Source: Batillaria attramentaria (taxonomy: Eukaryota > Mollusca > Gastropoda > Batillariidae). From it: 64,000 bases of DNA. A program made the position numbers and the translations under genes. The notes under the pieces were generated by a model. It saw nothing but the letters and a program-made list of their open reading frames with translations. It was not told the DNA's origin and did no database searches. This document shows, one piece after another, positions 21,170-32,327 of this stretch. The stretch is from contig JACVVK020000320.1 of NCBI GenBank assembly GCA_018292915.2, forward strand, positions 556,001 through 620,000, in the 5' to 3' direction. Numbering within the stretch: the first letter of the stretch is position 1; each line of letters starts with the position of its first letter.

Positions 21170-21790
21170 TGGTGGCGATACGTTTCACACTGTCTGTCTG
21201 AAAACGGTTATGCACTGGGCAGCAGTAATCAGTTTGGCACTGTGCGTCCGTCAGCAAACAGTTTTGCACTGTCCGTCAACAGATCTGCGCTGTCAAGGAG
21301 TTACAAGTTTTGCTTTGTTCATAGCAAACATTATACGTTGCCGGTCACACTCTCTGTAGTAATTTCAGCTTTGCAACCATCAGGAATTTTTACACGGCCC
21401 AGTACTGTCACGCGCCAAAATGGCACACAGTTCTGCATACACTATGTATCAGCATACAGTTAGCACGTAGGCCTGCCGTATGTAGCAAAGGCTGTAGGAC
21501 GTATGGTCATTCGTGGCTGTGATAGTTTTGCACTGTCCATCAACAATCAGCTTCGATAGCCAACTGTGCGTTGTCTGTACGTAAACTGTCAAGCTGATCG
21601 TGCGTAAGCTGCTAAGCACTGTCTGTGCGTAAATCGCCACACGCTGTCTCTCACAGTCTGTACGTAAACTGCCACGCTTGTACGTAAACTGCAACGATTA
21701 TCTCTCGCTGCTTGTGCGTAAGCTGCTACGCGATGTCTCTAGCTGTCTGTACGTAAACTGCCACGCTCTCTTAGCTCAGCACTGTCAAGG
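21170..21790. repeat. degenerate short tandem repeats (CTGTCxGTxCGTAAACTG type)
   Basis: The words CACTGTCCGTCAACA, CTGTCTGTACGTAAACTG, CCACGCT and GTGCGTAAGCTGCTACGC recur many times with variable spacing, most densely at 21560-21770. This resembles an old minisatellite with scrambled unit length. Confidence 0.6.
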
Positions 21791-21923
21791 AAAACACACA
21801 ATAAAATTCCGCTGCTTTGTTTTTTATCGCTGAGTCTCAATTCCGACACTGCTGGCACACAGTTACTTAAATATCCCGCAGCGTTCGATACAAACCGGTT
21901 ACCCTCGCTAGATCAGTCAGCAG

Positions 21924-23104
21924 TAGTGCTGCGTACCGCCAGAGAAAACCGTACCGGTATTACCGCGATATTTTTCGCCCGTACCGATATTTTTCAACGG
22001 TATACCGCCGTTTCCAAAGTAACAACAGCTGACGACTGTCAGATCATCTGTATTAGTTGAAATCATAAGAATGCTAAGTGAGACGGACACAGAAAAAGAA
22101 AATGCAAGATACAAAGTGTTGAACACACAAAACAGATCGTGGTTTAAAACAATATTTATTTAAACATTGTACATACACCCGGTACATACACATTGGAATA
22201 ATAATCCGGTTAAAAATATCAAAGATGAATGAAAAGAAAAAGAAGACAAAAAGGACTAAAATATACTGATTAAAAAAAGAAACAAAAACATGACTCATTC
22301 AAAAAATATATATGACTTTTGTCATGGAATGGCGAAGAAGAAAAAAAAAGAGGTAAAATAATCAACGAATAAACGGCGATTTGAAGATTCTAAAGGAATG
22401 ACGACGACGATTAATCGCGCGAGGGACATTGGTATCGTTCGTCCAGTGCTGCCAGGAGGGAGCGAAACTGCTTGTTCTCAACCAAAGTGTACGGCCGCAA
22501 ATCCTTCACTATAAAGATAGCCAACTTTTGCGTTATGTCCTTCGCCCGAGGAGAGTTGGCTGGATATTTCGTTTTTTCGCGGCTTGTGCTTGGAAGGCTC
22601 CAGGCAGTGTCTGCTGGCGCTGTTTGACCATAGGGGCTTCAGTCTGTGAGCTGTCCGAATGTGTGGCACTACTGGCAGACAGCAACTGGTGGTGATGCCT
22701 CCTAATATGAGCATTCATGTAAGTTGCTTGTCCCACCCGCGGTTTTCACCGTAGTTTGACAGGAAAGACATACAGCCGTACTTTCTACGATCAACCCATC
22801 GGCTTTTCTTTTCTTCACTCCAAAGTGTCGCCAGATGTTTGGAATTGGGGACAATCGTGAACTCTTTCTGACTGTCCGCCATCGCTAACACTGACTAGAA
22901 CTGATTAGATAGGCCCTGTGCTTTGCACGTGCGCCCCTGACCGACTTTCGCGGAACTGTCGCTGAGTTCTGGGAAGCGAGACCTACTTTCTGTTTCCTTT
23001 TATGTTCGCGGTATACCGGCTGTCACCAGACCGTACCGATATACCGTACCGCGAGGCTTTACACCTGATACAATACCGGTACACGGTAATACCGCGCAGG
23101 TCTA
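21924..23104. mobile_element. hAT-family DNA transposon, internally decayed, 1181 bp
   Basis: It is flanked by a perfect 8-bp duplication, GTCAGCAG (21916-21923 and 23105-23112), the size expected for hAT. The ends are imperfect inverted repeats: TAGTGCTGCGTACCG on the left and, in reverse, TAGACCTGCGCGGTATTACC on the right. Both ends carry subterminal CCGTACCGATAT/GGTATACCG words in inverted arrangement. The interior has a broken transposase N-terminus on the minus strand but lacks the catalytic core and dimerisation region, so the copy is non-autonomous. Confidence 0.8.
22411..22889 (-). pseudogene. hAT transposase N-terminus (BED zinc finger), frameshifted and truncated
   Basis: The reading starts at an ATG on the minus strand at 22889 (MADSQKEFTIVPNSK). 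It then shifts frame into IWRHFGVKK, CLSCQTT and GGTSNLHE, shifts again into HIRRHH, and later into KDLRPYTLVENKQFRSLLAA and a stop at 22411. C-x2-C followed by H-x3-4-H is the BED finger pattern, and the VE...FR.L segment is typical of the start of the hAT transposase domain. At least three frameshifts separate the pieces, and the catalytic acidic residues and C-terminal hATC region are absent. Confidence 0.75.
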
Positions 23105-23112
23105 GTCAGCAG

Positions 23113-24140
23113 GACACATTGGTCGCCGCTATACGTGGTACAGGATATGCTGCCACTACTCACACATTCCGCGTGACACGGATATTACGGTTGATGGTTG
23201 ATGGTTTATATTTCACGACATCACGACAGCCATGTTCAGGATTCTAGGTATCCGCTGTCGGTATGTCACGCTTTTGAGATCGGATAATCAGAACGTTCGA
23301 TGCGACGGTCCAGTCAGAACGCTGCCTAAATAAAGAATGCTTTTCCTGGTATCGCGAGCGAGAGAGGAGACACAGGATCCGAGTTTGACACCTCCACGAA
23401 CACACGGTCAGATGTATACTTTTACGGAACAAGTTCTATGTTGCTGAACAGATTTCAAGTTATGTCAACAATTTACTAAGTCTACGTACTAAAAATTGCC
23501 GTGTATGCAGACTCAAATGTATTGGAAATTTCAGTAGTGTTTAAACTTTACTCTCTGCCAATTTCAATTTAATTTCATCCAAAATTGACCTACACCAATG
23601 TTTCTGCCCTCTCAGAGAGGGAATGTGACGTCAGTCGTGAGGTATCTGAAAAACAGTTTCTCTGCTTAGTTACCACAGGCCGGAAAATTCAACGTATTCT
23701 CGGAAAATAAAGCAAAACTGGATCGTTTGTTCCCACGTGTCGCAGAGAACGTCAGTGATGCACACTTTCGAGACAGCTGAAGCCTACTCAATAGGGAATA
23801 GCGCTCGAGTACTATGCTAACGACAGAGGCTCGTATCAAAGGATGTATCTGTGAATGGAACCCACGCAGCAGGCAGCTAGTTTGACAGTTGCTAACCCTG
23901 GGTAGCAGCAATCTTATTGGGTTCTTTTTTCTCTCACTTCCAGTCTCTCTCTCCCGCGCCGCGCGCATAGCGTCACGCGCCTCACTGCGTAGCCACAGAC
24001 TGTGAGCGTGAGACAAGCGGGAGGGAGTCAGTCTACACGGAGCGAGAGTTAGGACAGACCCTAGAGACACAGGTAGTGACAAACTGGTGCCAGCGTGGTA
24101 TAGTCTAATCGGCCACCAAGTCATGGACCCCCCCCCCCCC
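23113..24140. other. no recognisable gene; poly-C tract at the end
   Basis: Unique-looking sequence with a TGACGTCA at 23626-23633 and a CpG-rich patch at about 23955-24000. A run of about 17 C residues starts at 24128. Confidence 0.4.
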
Positions 24141-24205
24141 CCCCGGTCCAATAACTGTAAAGTGAATTTGCCCCCGGGGTCCAACAATTATAACCAAAGG
24201 CTACC

Positions 24206-24556
24206 ATTGTTGGACCCCTATATGATTGTTGGACTTCTCCCTTAGTTAAACACTTTGGCTTACTTACAGATTTGTTGACTTTCCTGTAACTTGTTCACGA
24301 CACATCGTGGTTTGGGCGACTTATTTTAAAAAGTACCAACAATGATCTTGACGTCAAACCTGTGTTATGTCCCTTGGGAGATGTGATTTTACTTGGTGAA
24401 CAATTAAGGCTTACGTAAAGGTGTTTTGGCTGATTGTTTGTCAGAGTTCAAAACAAAATCGTACAAATTTAAACCTCCATGTGGCCTTAAACGCCAGAGT
24501 GATGAAAAAATTAAGTTCATGAGGGGTCCAATAATTATGGAGGGGTCCAATCATTT
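24206..24556. mobile_element. possible MITE with TTGGACCCC-type inverted ends
   Basis: The left end (ATTGTTGGACCCCTATATGA then TTGTTGGAC) mirrors the right end (GGGGTCCAATAATTATGG then AGGGGTCCAATCAT). The same word occurs again just outside, in GGGGTCCAACAAT at 24176-24188. No target duplication was identified, so the boundaries are uncertain. Confidence 0.4.
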
Positions 24557-25206
24557 TCTAATGAATGGATCGGTGGTGTGTGTGTGTGTCGGGGGGTGGT
24601 GGTGGTGGGGGGGGGGGGGGGTCTACCAACTTTATGAGACCGGCGACACAGACAGGAGCAGATTGTCCCTGGCCCCAGATGCCGCTCTCAGCCGCGTGGT
24701 GTGGACTGATCTGTGATCCGCTCGTCTGTCACGCGGGGACAAATTTACTCCTGCTCCAAATGCCAACGGTTGCACGTGCTGGTGAAACGCGTTCAAAGCC
24801 AGCAGTGCCCGTCTGGCGTCTGGCGTTTATTTGGCCGTGTAATAACGTATATTGCCATTTTCATCAATTGTAGCGGACGAGATGTGCGAGAGAAGAAGAG
24901 TAAAACGGCGATATTCTTGCCATAAATTTTTATATCCTCTATACAGAGAGCTGCCAGGATTCCATTTTGAATAAATTCCACGGTGGCGGTAACAGCTGAT
25001 GTTAAAAACAAAACAGTAAATTGTCCTAACGGCCTAAGTGCTGCAACAGTGCTACCGTTATACGGGGAAAAAGTCCTAAGCGCCTCCACAATTTATGGCG
25101 CCGTTTACCAGAGGATGCTAGATATTACGGGGCGGTCGTTGGTGCAAACTTCACGACTTCAGCGACCAAGGTGAGATTGAGGCTACGTTATTATTATTGA
25201 CTGAAG

Positions 25207-25701
25207 ACCGGCCCCCGTAGTGTAGTGGTTAGCACTTCGGACCATGGACCGGGGGACCCGGGTTCGAATCCCAGCCAAGGCAAGCGGGATTTTTCCTACC
25301 TAGGTCGGCTCCTACCCAGAGCGGGTATGCTATGGGCCCAGTGGGGAGGCTGTTGCCACACAGCCGAGCTTCACCCACTTCACGGGTGCGACTTTGGGGG
25401 TGCTTCCCTTGATATGACACGTCTTATGATGTGGATGATTACACAACCGGCACCGCAGGTGCCGTAATTCCCGGGCCTGGTTAATGCCGGGATATTTATG
25501 ACAGGAAGCGTGGAATGCGGCCCTGTCCCAAACCACACGGACCTGCATAGCATCATCATACCATCATCATCATCTCCATCATCATGCATAATAAAAATTG
25601 CCCCAGCTTCGGAGCCTTCCGTGGATTCCATCCATTACCAGGGAGGAATACCACTGGAGCCGGCAAAGAGTTGTGGCAGCAAAAAAAAATATATATATAT
25701 A
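25207..25701 (+). mobile_element. SINE family B, full length, with target duplication
   Basis: The head has GTAGTGTAGTGGTTAGC (A-box region) and GGGTTCGAATCCC (B box). The body has CACGTCTTATGATGTGGATG, and the end is AAAGAGTTGTGGCAGC followed by A and AT repeats. TGACTGAAG occurs at 25198-25206 and 25702-25710. It lies inside the foldback-like element, so it is younger than that insertion. Confidence 0.85.
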
Positions 25702-25717
25702 TGACTGAAGGGCCTGC

Positions 25718-25718
<1 letters not shown>

Positions 25719-25769
<51 letters not shown>
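25719..25769. repeat. (TG)n microsatellite
   Basis: About 25 TG repeats directly after the SINE B copy. Confidence 0.95.
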
Positions 25770-25770
<1 letters not shown>

Positions 25771-25846
25771 CAATCATCTGCAAATAGCTATACAATCATT
25801 GCTATAATAATAACTGACATGATAGCCAATTCCTGACTGACAGGTC

Positions 25847-26030
25847 ATGCTAACCAATCAAAGTGCACGAACGAGACACGTGTACTCCCGGACAAACAAA
25901 CCCTGCCACACCTGTGGGTTAGATTGCGAGAGTATGTGTCCGACAAAGAGATCAGAAGGTCGCAAAGAGTGCCGCAGCTGCGTGTCGTTCCCATGGAGGA
26001 TTTGTTTTAGTCAGTGGGCATGGCTACAGG
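25847..26030 (+). other. Cys-rich open frame inside the foldback element
   Basis: The frame includes CHTCGLDCESMCPTKRSEG, then KECRSC, and runs up to a donor-like ACAG|GTAAATAA at 26031. Cysteine spacing suggests a zinc-binding or disulphide module, but I recognise no family. It may be a leftover of a captured exon or of the element's own gene, or chance. Confidence 0.25.
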
Positions 26031-26400
26031 TAAATAATAATAATTCAGCCTCAATCTCACCTTGGTGGTGGTAAACTTTGCACCACCGACCGCCCCATAA
26101 TATCTAAACGGGCATAGGCGCCATAGATTTTATAGGCGTTTAGGACGTTTTTCCCGTGTTACGCATACAGCATTGTTGCGGTACGGTGGCCATTAATACC
26201 ATTACTGTATTTTAATATCAGCTGTCACCGCGGCCACCTTGCAACTTGTTCAAAATGGAGTACAGTTTAGGTGACTGCCCGTAGTCAGCTCTCGGTATAG
26301 AGGACATAATTACGGCAAGCTGGCTTCCTGTTTTCACGATGCGATGATTGTCAGAATGTGGAATGTTGGGTGTAACACGCGGGATGTACTCCCCAGCTCC

Positions 26401-26597
26401 ATATACTCCGGGGCACTTCCCGCTTTAAAGCTGGATGTGCTCCCTCTGGTCTAAGCCAGACATACTCCACCCTCACACGCCGGATTTACTCCCGGGCTGG
26501 AAACACTCCAGTAATGTTTCCGAATCGTTTGTCTGCATGTGGTTTCGACTAGTAGGAGTACATCCAGCTTTAAAGCAGGAAGTGCCCCGGAATATAT
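26401..26597. mobile_element. MITE-like element M2, copy 1, 38-bp inverted repeats
   Basis: Positions 26401-26438 and 26560-26597 are inverted repeats with about two mismatches (core CCGGGGCACTTCC, then GCTTTAAAGCTGGATGT). The interior repeats variants of GCTGGATxTACTCCC. A second copy lies in the opposite orientation at 51.6-51.8 kb. Confidence 0.75.
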
Positions 26598-26599
26598 AC

Positions 26600-27500
26600 A
26601 GCCAAACATAAATTGTTTGGTTTTCTGGTTGTTGTTTTTGGTTTGTTTGTTTGTTTTTGTTGTTGTGTTGGAAATCCAACACTTTGTTTAAAAACTTGGT
26701 CTCGTGTTCACATTAAATATGTGAACTCTGGTCCGTGTCCTCATTACAACTGGCTGATTGTTTAATGAATTAGCCAGCTGATCAAAATCATTTCACACTT
26801 CAGGCAAAGCCACTGCCTATTTCCTGAATTACGAAAATGTCTGTGCATGGGCTTTTGTCACCGCCTCGGCGAGGCATTGTAATACTTGTCATTGGTGGTG
26901 ATTTTGTTGTTAACACTTTGCAAATTGCTCAACCTAAAGGCAGACCGCCTCTTGCCCAGTCAGCAGTCAAAAGGTTACTAGTCATTTTCACCGCCCTAAA
27001 CATTACTGAGTACCTAAACGCGGACGCTTTGGCTTGAAAAAAAAAAGAAGAAAAAAAAAAAGTTTACAATGTTTGTTAGGAATCGTGAGTGCTCTGTGCG
27101 AGACACTCTCTCATAAACACGGCAGTGCAAACAGTAAATGGTGCACTAGGTAAACGAGAAAATGTATTCCGGTAACAATGCTATCTCCACCAGATGTGGC
27201 GATAGTTTATCTGAGCTGATGAACACGCGCTACATTGTGTCACGAGATCGACAGATGTGGCGTTTTTCACTGTTCCCGGTGTGTCGAGTGCTCACCCACA
27301 CACCTGCTGTTTGGGGACGAATAATGCATTGTATTGCAATACTGTGTTATCATTGCTAGATAGTTTATACAAAATGCAAGCAGGCGTATCCAGAGTGTAC
27401 GCAATAAAGAACCTGCAATGTTACTCAGTAATTAAACCAGTGATACATATTTGACAAGGCGTTCATGTCCGTACACCAGCTGGTCGGGACTGTAAAACAT
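26600..27500. other. no recognisable gene
   Basis: GTTT-rich patch at about 26625-26665, A-tract at 27038-27061, otherwise unclassified. Confidence 0.4.
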
Positions 27501-27525
27501 AAACCTTCTCAATCAGGTATATAAT

Positions 27526-27815
27526 AGGACATATGTCCTGGTTGACCGTAAACGTGTAGGACATTTGTCCTAAATACTGTTCACTGAAGCGCAGAAATGA
27601 TAGGACACATGTCCTGGCTGACCGTAAAATTATAGGACATTTGTCCTGAATACTGTCCACTGTGGCACAGAAATGATAGGACACATGTCCTGGCTGACCG
27701 TAAAATTATAGGACATTTGTCCTAAAAGATTGTTCACTGAAGCGCAGAAATGATAGGACACATGTTCTGGCTGACCGCAAGAGTATAGCACATTAATTTT
27801 GTCCTAAACAGTCCA
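27526..27815. repeat. 76-bp minisatellite built from AGGACAnnTGTCCT palindromes
   Basis: Palindromes start at 27526, 27558, 27602, 27634, 27678, 27710 and 27755, alternating AGGACA(C/T)ATGTCCT and AGGACATTTGTCCT at about 32- and 44-bp steps. The last units degrade (TGTTCT, then a lost partner). The spacers GGCTGACCGTAAAATTAT and CACTGxxGCxCAGAAATGAT are conserved between units. Confidence 0.9.
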
Positions 27816-28137
27816 TAGCAGCGCAGAACGGTAAGAAAGTAATCGAACATTGCGAAAAGGCTGATGTCCGACAGGCATAGGCTTATCACGTTCCTGTTTG
27901 AGGATAGCGATTTGGCCGTACACTTCAATATTACAAGCTCCAAAGTTTATTAATACACCCGCAATGTCAATAAGGAGCATCATATCATACGCAAGCAAAG
28001 TTACAGCTTCAGGACAGGCATTTTCCTCACACTGTCAGCTCGCATCAATATCTACACTCGTCATTAAAAGCCAAGGACCACCTTGTGTTCCGACCGTTCT
28101 TCACTTGTATAACAGTCAGGGTTTGTAAAATTGTTTG

Positions 28138-28551
28138 CTATGGTACGGTATGGTAGGAAAGACTCTGCTCGGCGCATATATTCATCTCTTCCAATATGCT
28201 CAAGGTGCCGCAGGGCTGGATGACGAAGCAGTGAAAACCTGCTCCCGCTAAGTGATACTTTACGTGCAAACCGTCACCCTGCTATTCACTCTAGTGCGTG
28301 CGACAGTATTTCTGCTTTCCATACCACTGGCCACAGCCTACGCTTCCTCGAAAGATGGACGTGGGATGTTTAGCGTGCGCAGTTGATATTTGTGCGTGCG
28401 TGTGTACACGAGGGCGAGACAGCGAATGTATCTGTACGTGATTTTGACTCGATCTGGAATGGAAAACTCCAGCCAGACTCCTGCCAACCAGGGATGGAAC
28501 AAGGCAGCTTAGGATCCACAGTTTGATACCTTAACCACTACACCAGATCCC
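28138..28551 (-). mobile_element. SINE family D copy
   Basis: In reverse it begins GGATCTGGTGTAGTGGTTAA and ends with ATACC/ATACCGTACC repeats, matching the 29.7-kb copy along its whole length. AATTGTT at 28129-28135 and 28552-28558 may be a short target duplication. Confidence 0.8.
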
Positions 28552-28661
28552 AATTGTTAAGATAAACATAAAGTGACCAGAATTCACAGCTGTGTTGTCA
28601 AAAGCTCTGGCTACACAGTGACTGCAGAAATATCCTGCTCGTGCGCTTCATGGGCACAAGG

Positions 28662-28828
28662 ATGAGTGGCTTATTGGGAGTTTAACGCCCTTTTCCACCA
28701 CGAATGGGTGATACCAAAGATGGGGCAAGAAGAAAAAGCCCATTTAATATCTGGCACCTGCAGGGATTCGAACTCACGACCCAAGCATTGGAGGTCCAAC
28801 GCTGTTCCGTTTAGCTATCCCGGGTCCT
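28662..28828 (-). mobile_element. SINE family A copy
   Basis: In reverse it shows the 3' block GTTTAACGCCCTTTTCCACC, GGTGATACCAAAGATGGGGC, GATTCGAACTCACGACCC and the A-box end TTTAGCTATCCCGG. The middle ATTTAATATCTGGC is diverged. Confidence 0.8.
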
Positions 28829-29690
28829 CTCAAGGACACAGTGACACACCTTGAAATCATTCGGCAAAAATATCCAGATGTGACAAAAAGTGAGCCCGCA
28901 GAACAAGTTTTAAAGAAAATGGCGATAAGCTTCAATATTCACGTGGAAACTGCTGATTTGTTTGCCTTTATAAACAAGCGTGGAGGCACAGTATATCATC
29001 GCGTCATCTGCCATTCCATCTTGCTAGACTGATGCGTGCGTTTGCAAGTGGTTTTTCAATTCTTGTGACGAGTATACTTACTTTAAACTCACAGAGCAGG
29101 CGGTGGATTGATTCGGAAGGGATCCTGTCCACCCACCTTACAATCCGGCCATCGCTTCATCCGGCCATCAGGGATGATCTGAGATTGGAGAGAATCAATC
29201 TGTTTTGGAAAGGGAGGGCACTCATGACGATCTCGCAAATTCCCGAGACAAACAGCGAGAGGCTGGCCCCCACGGGGAACAATGCCGGCCCCTGAATACC
29301 CACAAGGGCCCGAACGTGCCGCGTTTTTCAGCAGATCGCTTTGTGGCACGGACAGGGGGGAAATCAATTTGTTGTAAGAGCCGGATGAGTCGGTGAAGTT
29401 CGGGGCAGCGGAGTTTCTCAGTGCACACGAGTTTTGCCTTGCGTACGCTGCGAGATCATGTGAGGCCCACGTGACAGATGAAGCAGGAAGACGTCAAGGG
29501 AAGTGAATAGTTAACTTTGTTTTAGGGTGTGCAGTGCTGAGGGGGGAACCCTGGAGACTCTCTCTCTCTCTCTCTCTGGTCCTTTCTCTGAAAAGGTTTT
29601 GCCACAGAATAGAACAGAAACTGCATTGGTCATGGGCTAATCTAACTGAACAGGCATGTGCATAAAGAATTCAGTTTCATTCTATTGACA
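28829..29690. other. no recognisable gene
   Basis: Contains a short CT tract at about 29559-29577. The open frames here lack supporting signals. Confidence 0.4.
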
Positions 29691-30075
29691 GGGGATTTGG
29701 TCTAGTGGTTAAGGCATCCGACTTCGGATCCTGAGCTGCCTGGTTCGAGTCCCCGGTGGGCAGGAATATGGTGGGATTTTTCCTGACCATATCGAGTCAA
29801 ATCCATGTGCAGACTCGTGTACCCTGCCTACCTCGCCTTCGTGTACACACGCACGCACATACATCAAACGTGCACGCTAAAAATCCCACGTTCAACTTTC
29901 GAAGAAGAGTAGGCTGTGGCCGGTGTCGTGGTAAACAGAAATATTGTCGGGTGGAGGTTTGCACATAAAGTAGCACTTAGCGGCAGCAGGCTTTCACTGC
30001 TTCGTCCTCCAGCCCTGCGGTGCCGTGAGCATTTCAGCAGAGATGGATGAGAAGTTTACCATACCATACCATACA
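29691..30075 (+). mobile_element. SINE family D, tRNA-Arg-like head
   Basis: The head carries TCTAGTGGTTAAGGC (D arm), GACTTCGGATC (anticodon loop with TCG, as in tRNA-Arg) and GGTTCGAGTCCCC (B box). The body includes TCGAGTCAAATCCATG and CTGCTTCGTCCTCCAGCCCT. It ends in an ACCATACCATACCAT tail. About 385 bp. Confidence 0.85.
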
Positions 30076-30815
30076 ATAACATGCACAGACGACAAAATTA
30101 AACTATGATACGGTATCTGCCTGAATTTCAAACTTACAGGGATTCTTTTTCACCCTGTAAATGTAACGCCGAATATAGCATAACCCAATGCAGAAATGCC
30201 GTGCCTGAAACATGAAGACGAAAGCTAATCTTACAAGCAGACATATACGGTGCTAATCCATTAGTGCTGAACGCAAGAAACTTTTCCATCTCCTGCATGC
30301 GAGAGTTCCACCGTAATTCCAGCTCTGGCGTCCAGTTACTTCCCCTTGTGACCGACACAGACACGAGCCTCAAACAAACCCCTTGATCGCGGGACCTCAA
30401 AGGGGAATAATCAGCAAAGTTCAGACAACTCCGGTTCGGAATATTCCTGCTTCGCTGTCCTCCGCCAACACGCAGTGGCCAGTTTCAACACAGAGGAAGA
30501 ACTGCACGTGATCAGAATCTTTGTTGATTGGTCATGACAGACTGACGTCACTCACGAGTTTAGCCGATGAAAGGGGGAAAGCGGGGGGAGGGGGGAGGAG
30601 GTGAAAGGGCGATGGAGTTCACTCAAAACTTACTTTCTCATTTTCCCGACTATTTACATAATGTTCAAAACTATAGCTTTCCTGGTACAAACACGTCCGT
30701 CAAACCGAAACTCATGCATTTTAATGGTAGAAGTGCGTCTTAGATTAGCTGTAGTCACCCTTTCGCTGGATGGCATCCTCAGTGAAATTTTAGACACCTT
30801 CCCTCCCTCCCCCCC
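30076..30815. other. no recognisable gene
   Basis: Unclassified sequence with a TGACGTCA at 30543-30550 and a G-rich patch at about 30570-30600. Confidence 0.4.
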
Positions 30816-30819
30816 CCCT

Positions 30820-31246
<427 letters not shown>

Positions 31247-31598
31247 GATTTTAACCACAGCCGCACTGATCAGATGCACCGAACTAGAAAAGATAATAGG
31301 ACCTTTGTCCCGTCTGTTGCCAGGCAACCAAGACAGGCAAAGTGTGCCCTAATGAGAGTGGTCTGGCCCTAGTGACGTCAATAGCTCCGAGCTGGCATTA
31401 AGTCTTCAACAATAAACTAAGACAATTTAATATTTCTTCAACCATCCGCCATTTCTCTGCGGGACACGGCTGAAATTTCAGGTCACATATAGAGCTGGGT
31501 CGCATTGTTCGTTCTTGGTCCCATGGTACGAAATGTCCATCTGATAGACATGTCCACGTATAGGTCAGAACAGCCTGCTTTCCTATGTTCGCAATGCA

Positions 31599-31905
31599 GA
31601 GTCGACGGACTCGTTTAAAACCGCTTTGAAATCTCATTTCTTCCGGCAGTACTATTCAGACTAAATACTCTACCATCACTGTCACCATCATTGTCATTTT
31701 TAAGATGTCGTGTTACATAACTCCGTGTTAGGATGTATCATTGCTGTGTGTATGTAGCGTGTATGTGACGTATTTCATGTGTATGTAATGTGACATATAT
31801 TTCATATGTATGCATTGGCACTCTACTATTGTGAGGCGCCCAGAGCTCCAGCAGGAGGATGGGCGCCAGAAAAAATCCTCATTATTATTATTATTATTAT
31901 TAATA
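31599..31905 (+). mobile_element. LINE 3' end (CR1/L2-like), 5'-truncated
   Basis: 31599-31664 encodes ESTDSFKTALKSHFFRQYYS and a stop, the usual C-terminal end of CR1/L2-type reverse transcriptases. An untranslated stretch follows, then GGCGCCCAGAGC...GGGCGCCAGAA and an (ATT)n tail at 31880-31900. The rest of the reverse transcriptase is missing. Confidence 0.6.
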
Positions 31906-32327
31906 TTTTTATTATTATCTCATCCCGTGTAGTTCATCTCAAAACGGAGAGATCGTGCTTCTTCGCCGGGTTGAGTGTACTTAAAGGATCACATCCAAAC
32001 ATTACTAGAGTGCGCATCAAAATTCTGGAGAATCGAATTTTCGTTTTTAGTCGGCAGGTGAACTTTTCAGTTTTCAAGACTGAAATTCTAACTACGTTCG
32101 AAGTCTGTCATGTCTTGAGAAATAGACTTTAGTCTCCTCACGTGTAACAGGCAACGTGGCGCTCGTGCACAGGCACTATCGTATTTTTTAGACATATCCA
32201 AAGTTTCCGCCTCTCACACTGGCACTGAGCCACAATTGCTAGAGTTTTAAAATAAATTAGCAAGTAGTGATTGCAGCAGCGAACAGTACTACTCAAGGGG
32301 GACGAATGGGTAAATGGATGCTGTAAT

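Larger units (their letters stand above)
24900..26335. mobile_element. foldback-like element with ~300-bp inverted arms
   Basis: Sequence from about 24915 to 25195 reappears as its reverse complement from 26322 back to 26041. Blocks matching in inverted order include TCCTCTATACxGAGAGCTG, TCCATTTTGAA, ACAGCTGAT, TTAxGGGGCGGTCG and AAGGTGAGATTGAGGCT. Arm identity is roughly 75% by eye. The centre holds a SINE B, a TG tract and about 270 bp of other sequence. The exact ends and any target duplication were not resolved. Confidence 0.65.

Noticed and set aside
25209..25275. Possible functional tRNA gene (GTAGTGTAGTGGTTAGC)
   Set aside because: It is the head of family B, followed by the B body and flanked by the B target duplication.
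27602..27615. p53-type response element in the AGGACAnnTGTCCT palindromes
   Set aside because: The centre is CACATG or CATTTG, so the two half-motifs are spaced wrongly for the RRRCWWGYYY pattern.
27526..27815. CRISPR-like array
   Set aside because: Units are fully tandem with conserved spacers and the context is eukaryotic, so this is a minisatellite.
29691..29765. Possible functional tRNA-Arg gene
   Set aside because: The tRNA-like head continues into a SINE body shared with the 28.1-kb copy, and the acceptor ends do not pair well. It is a SINE head.
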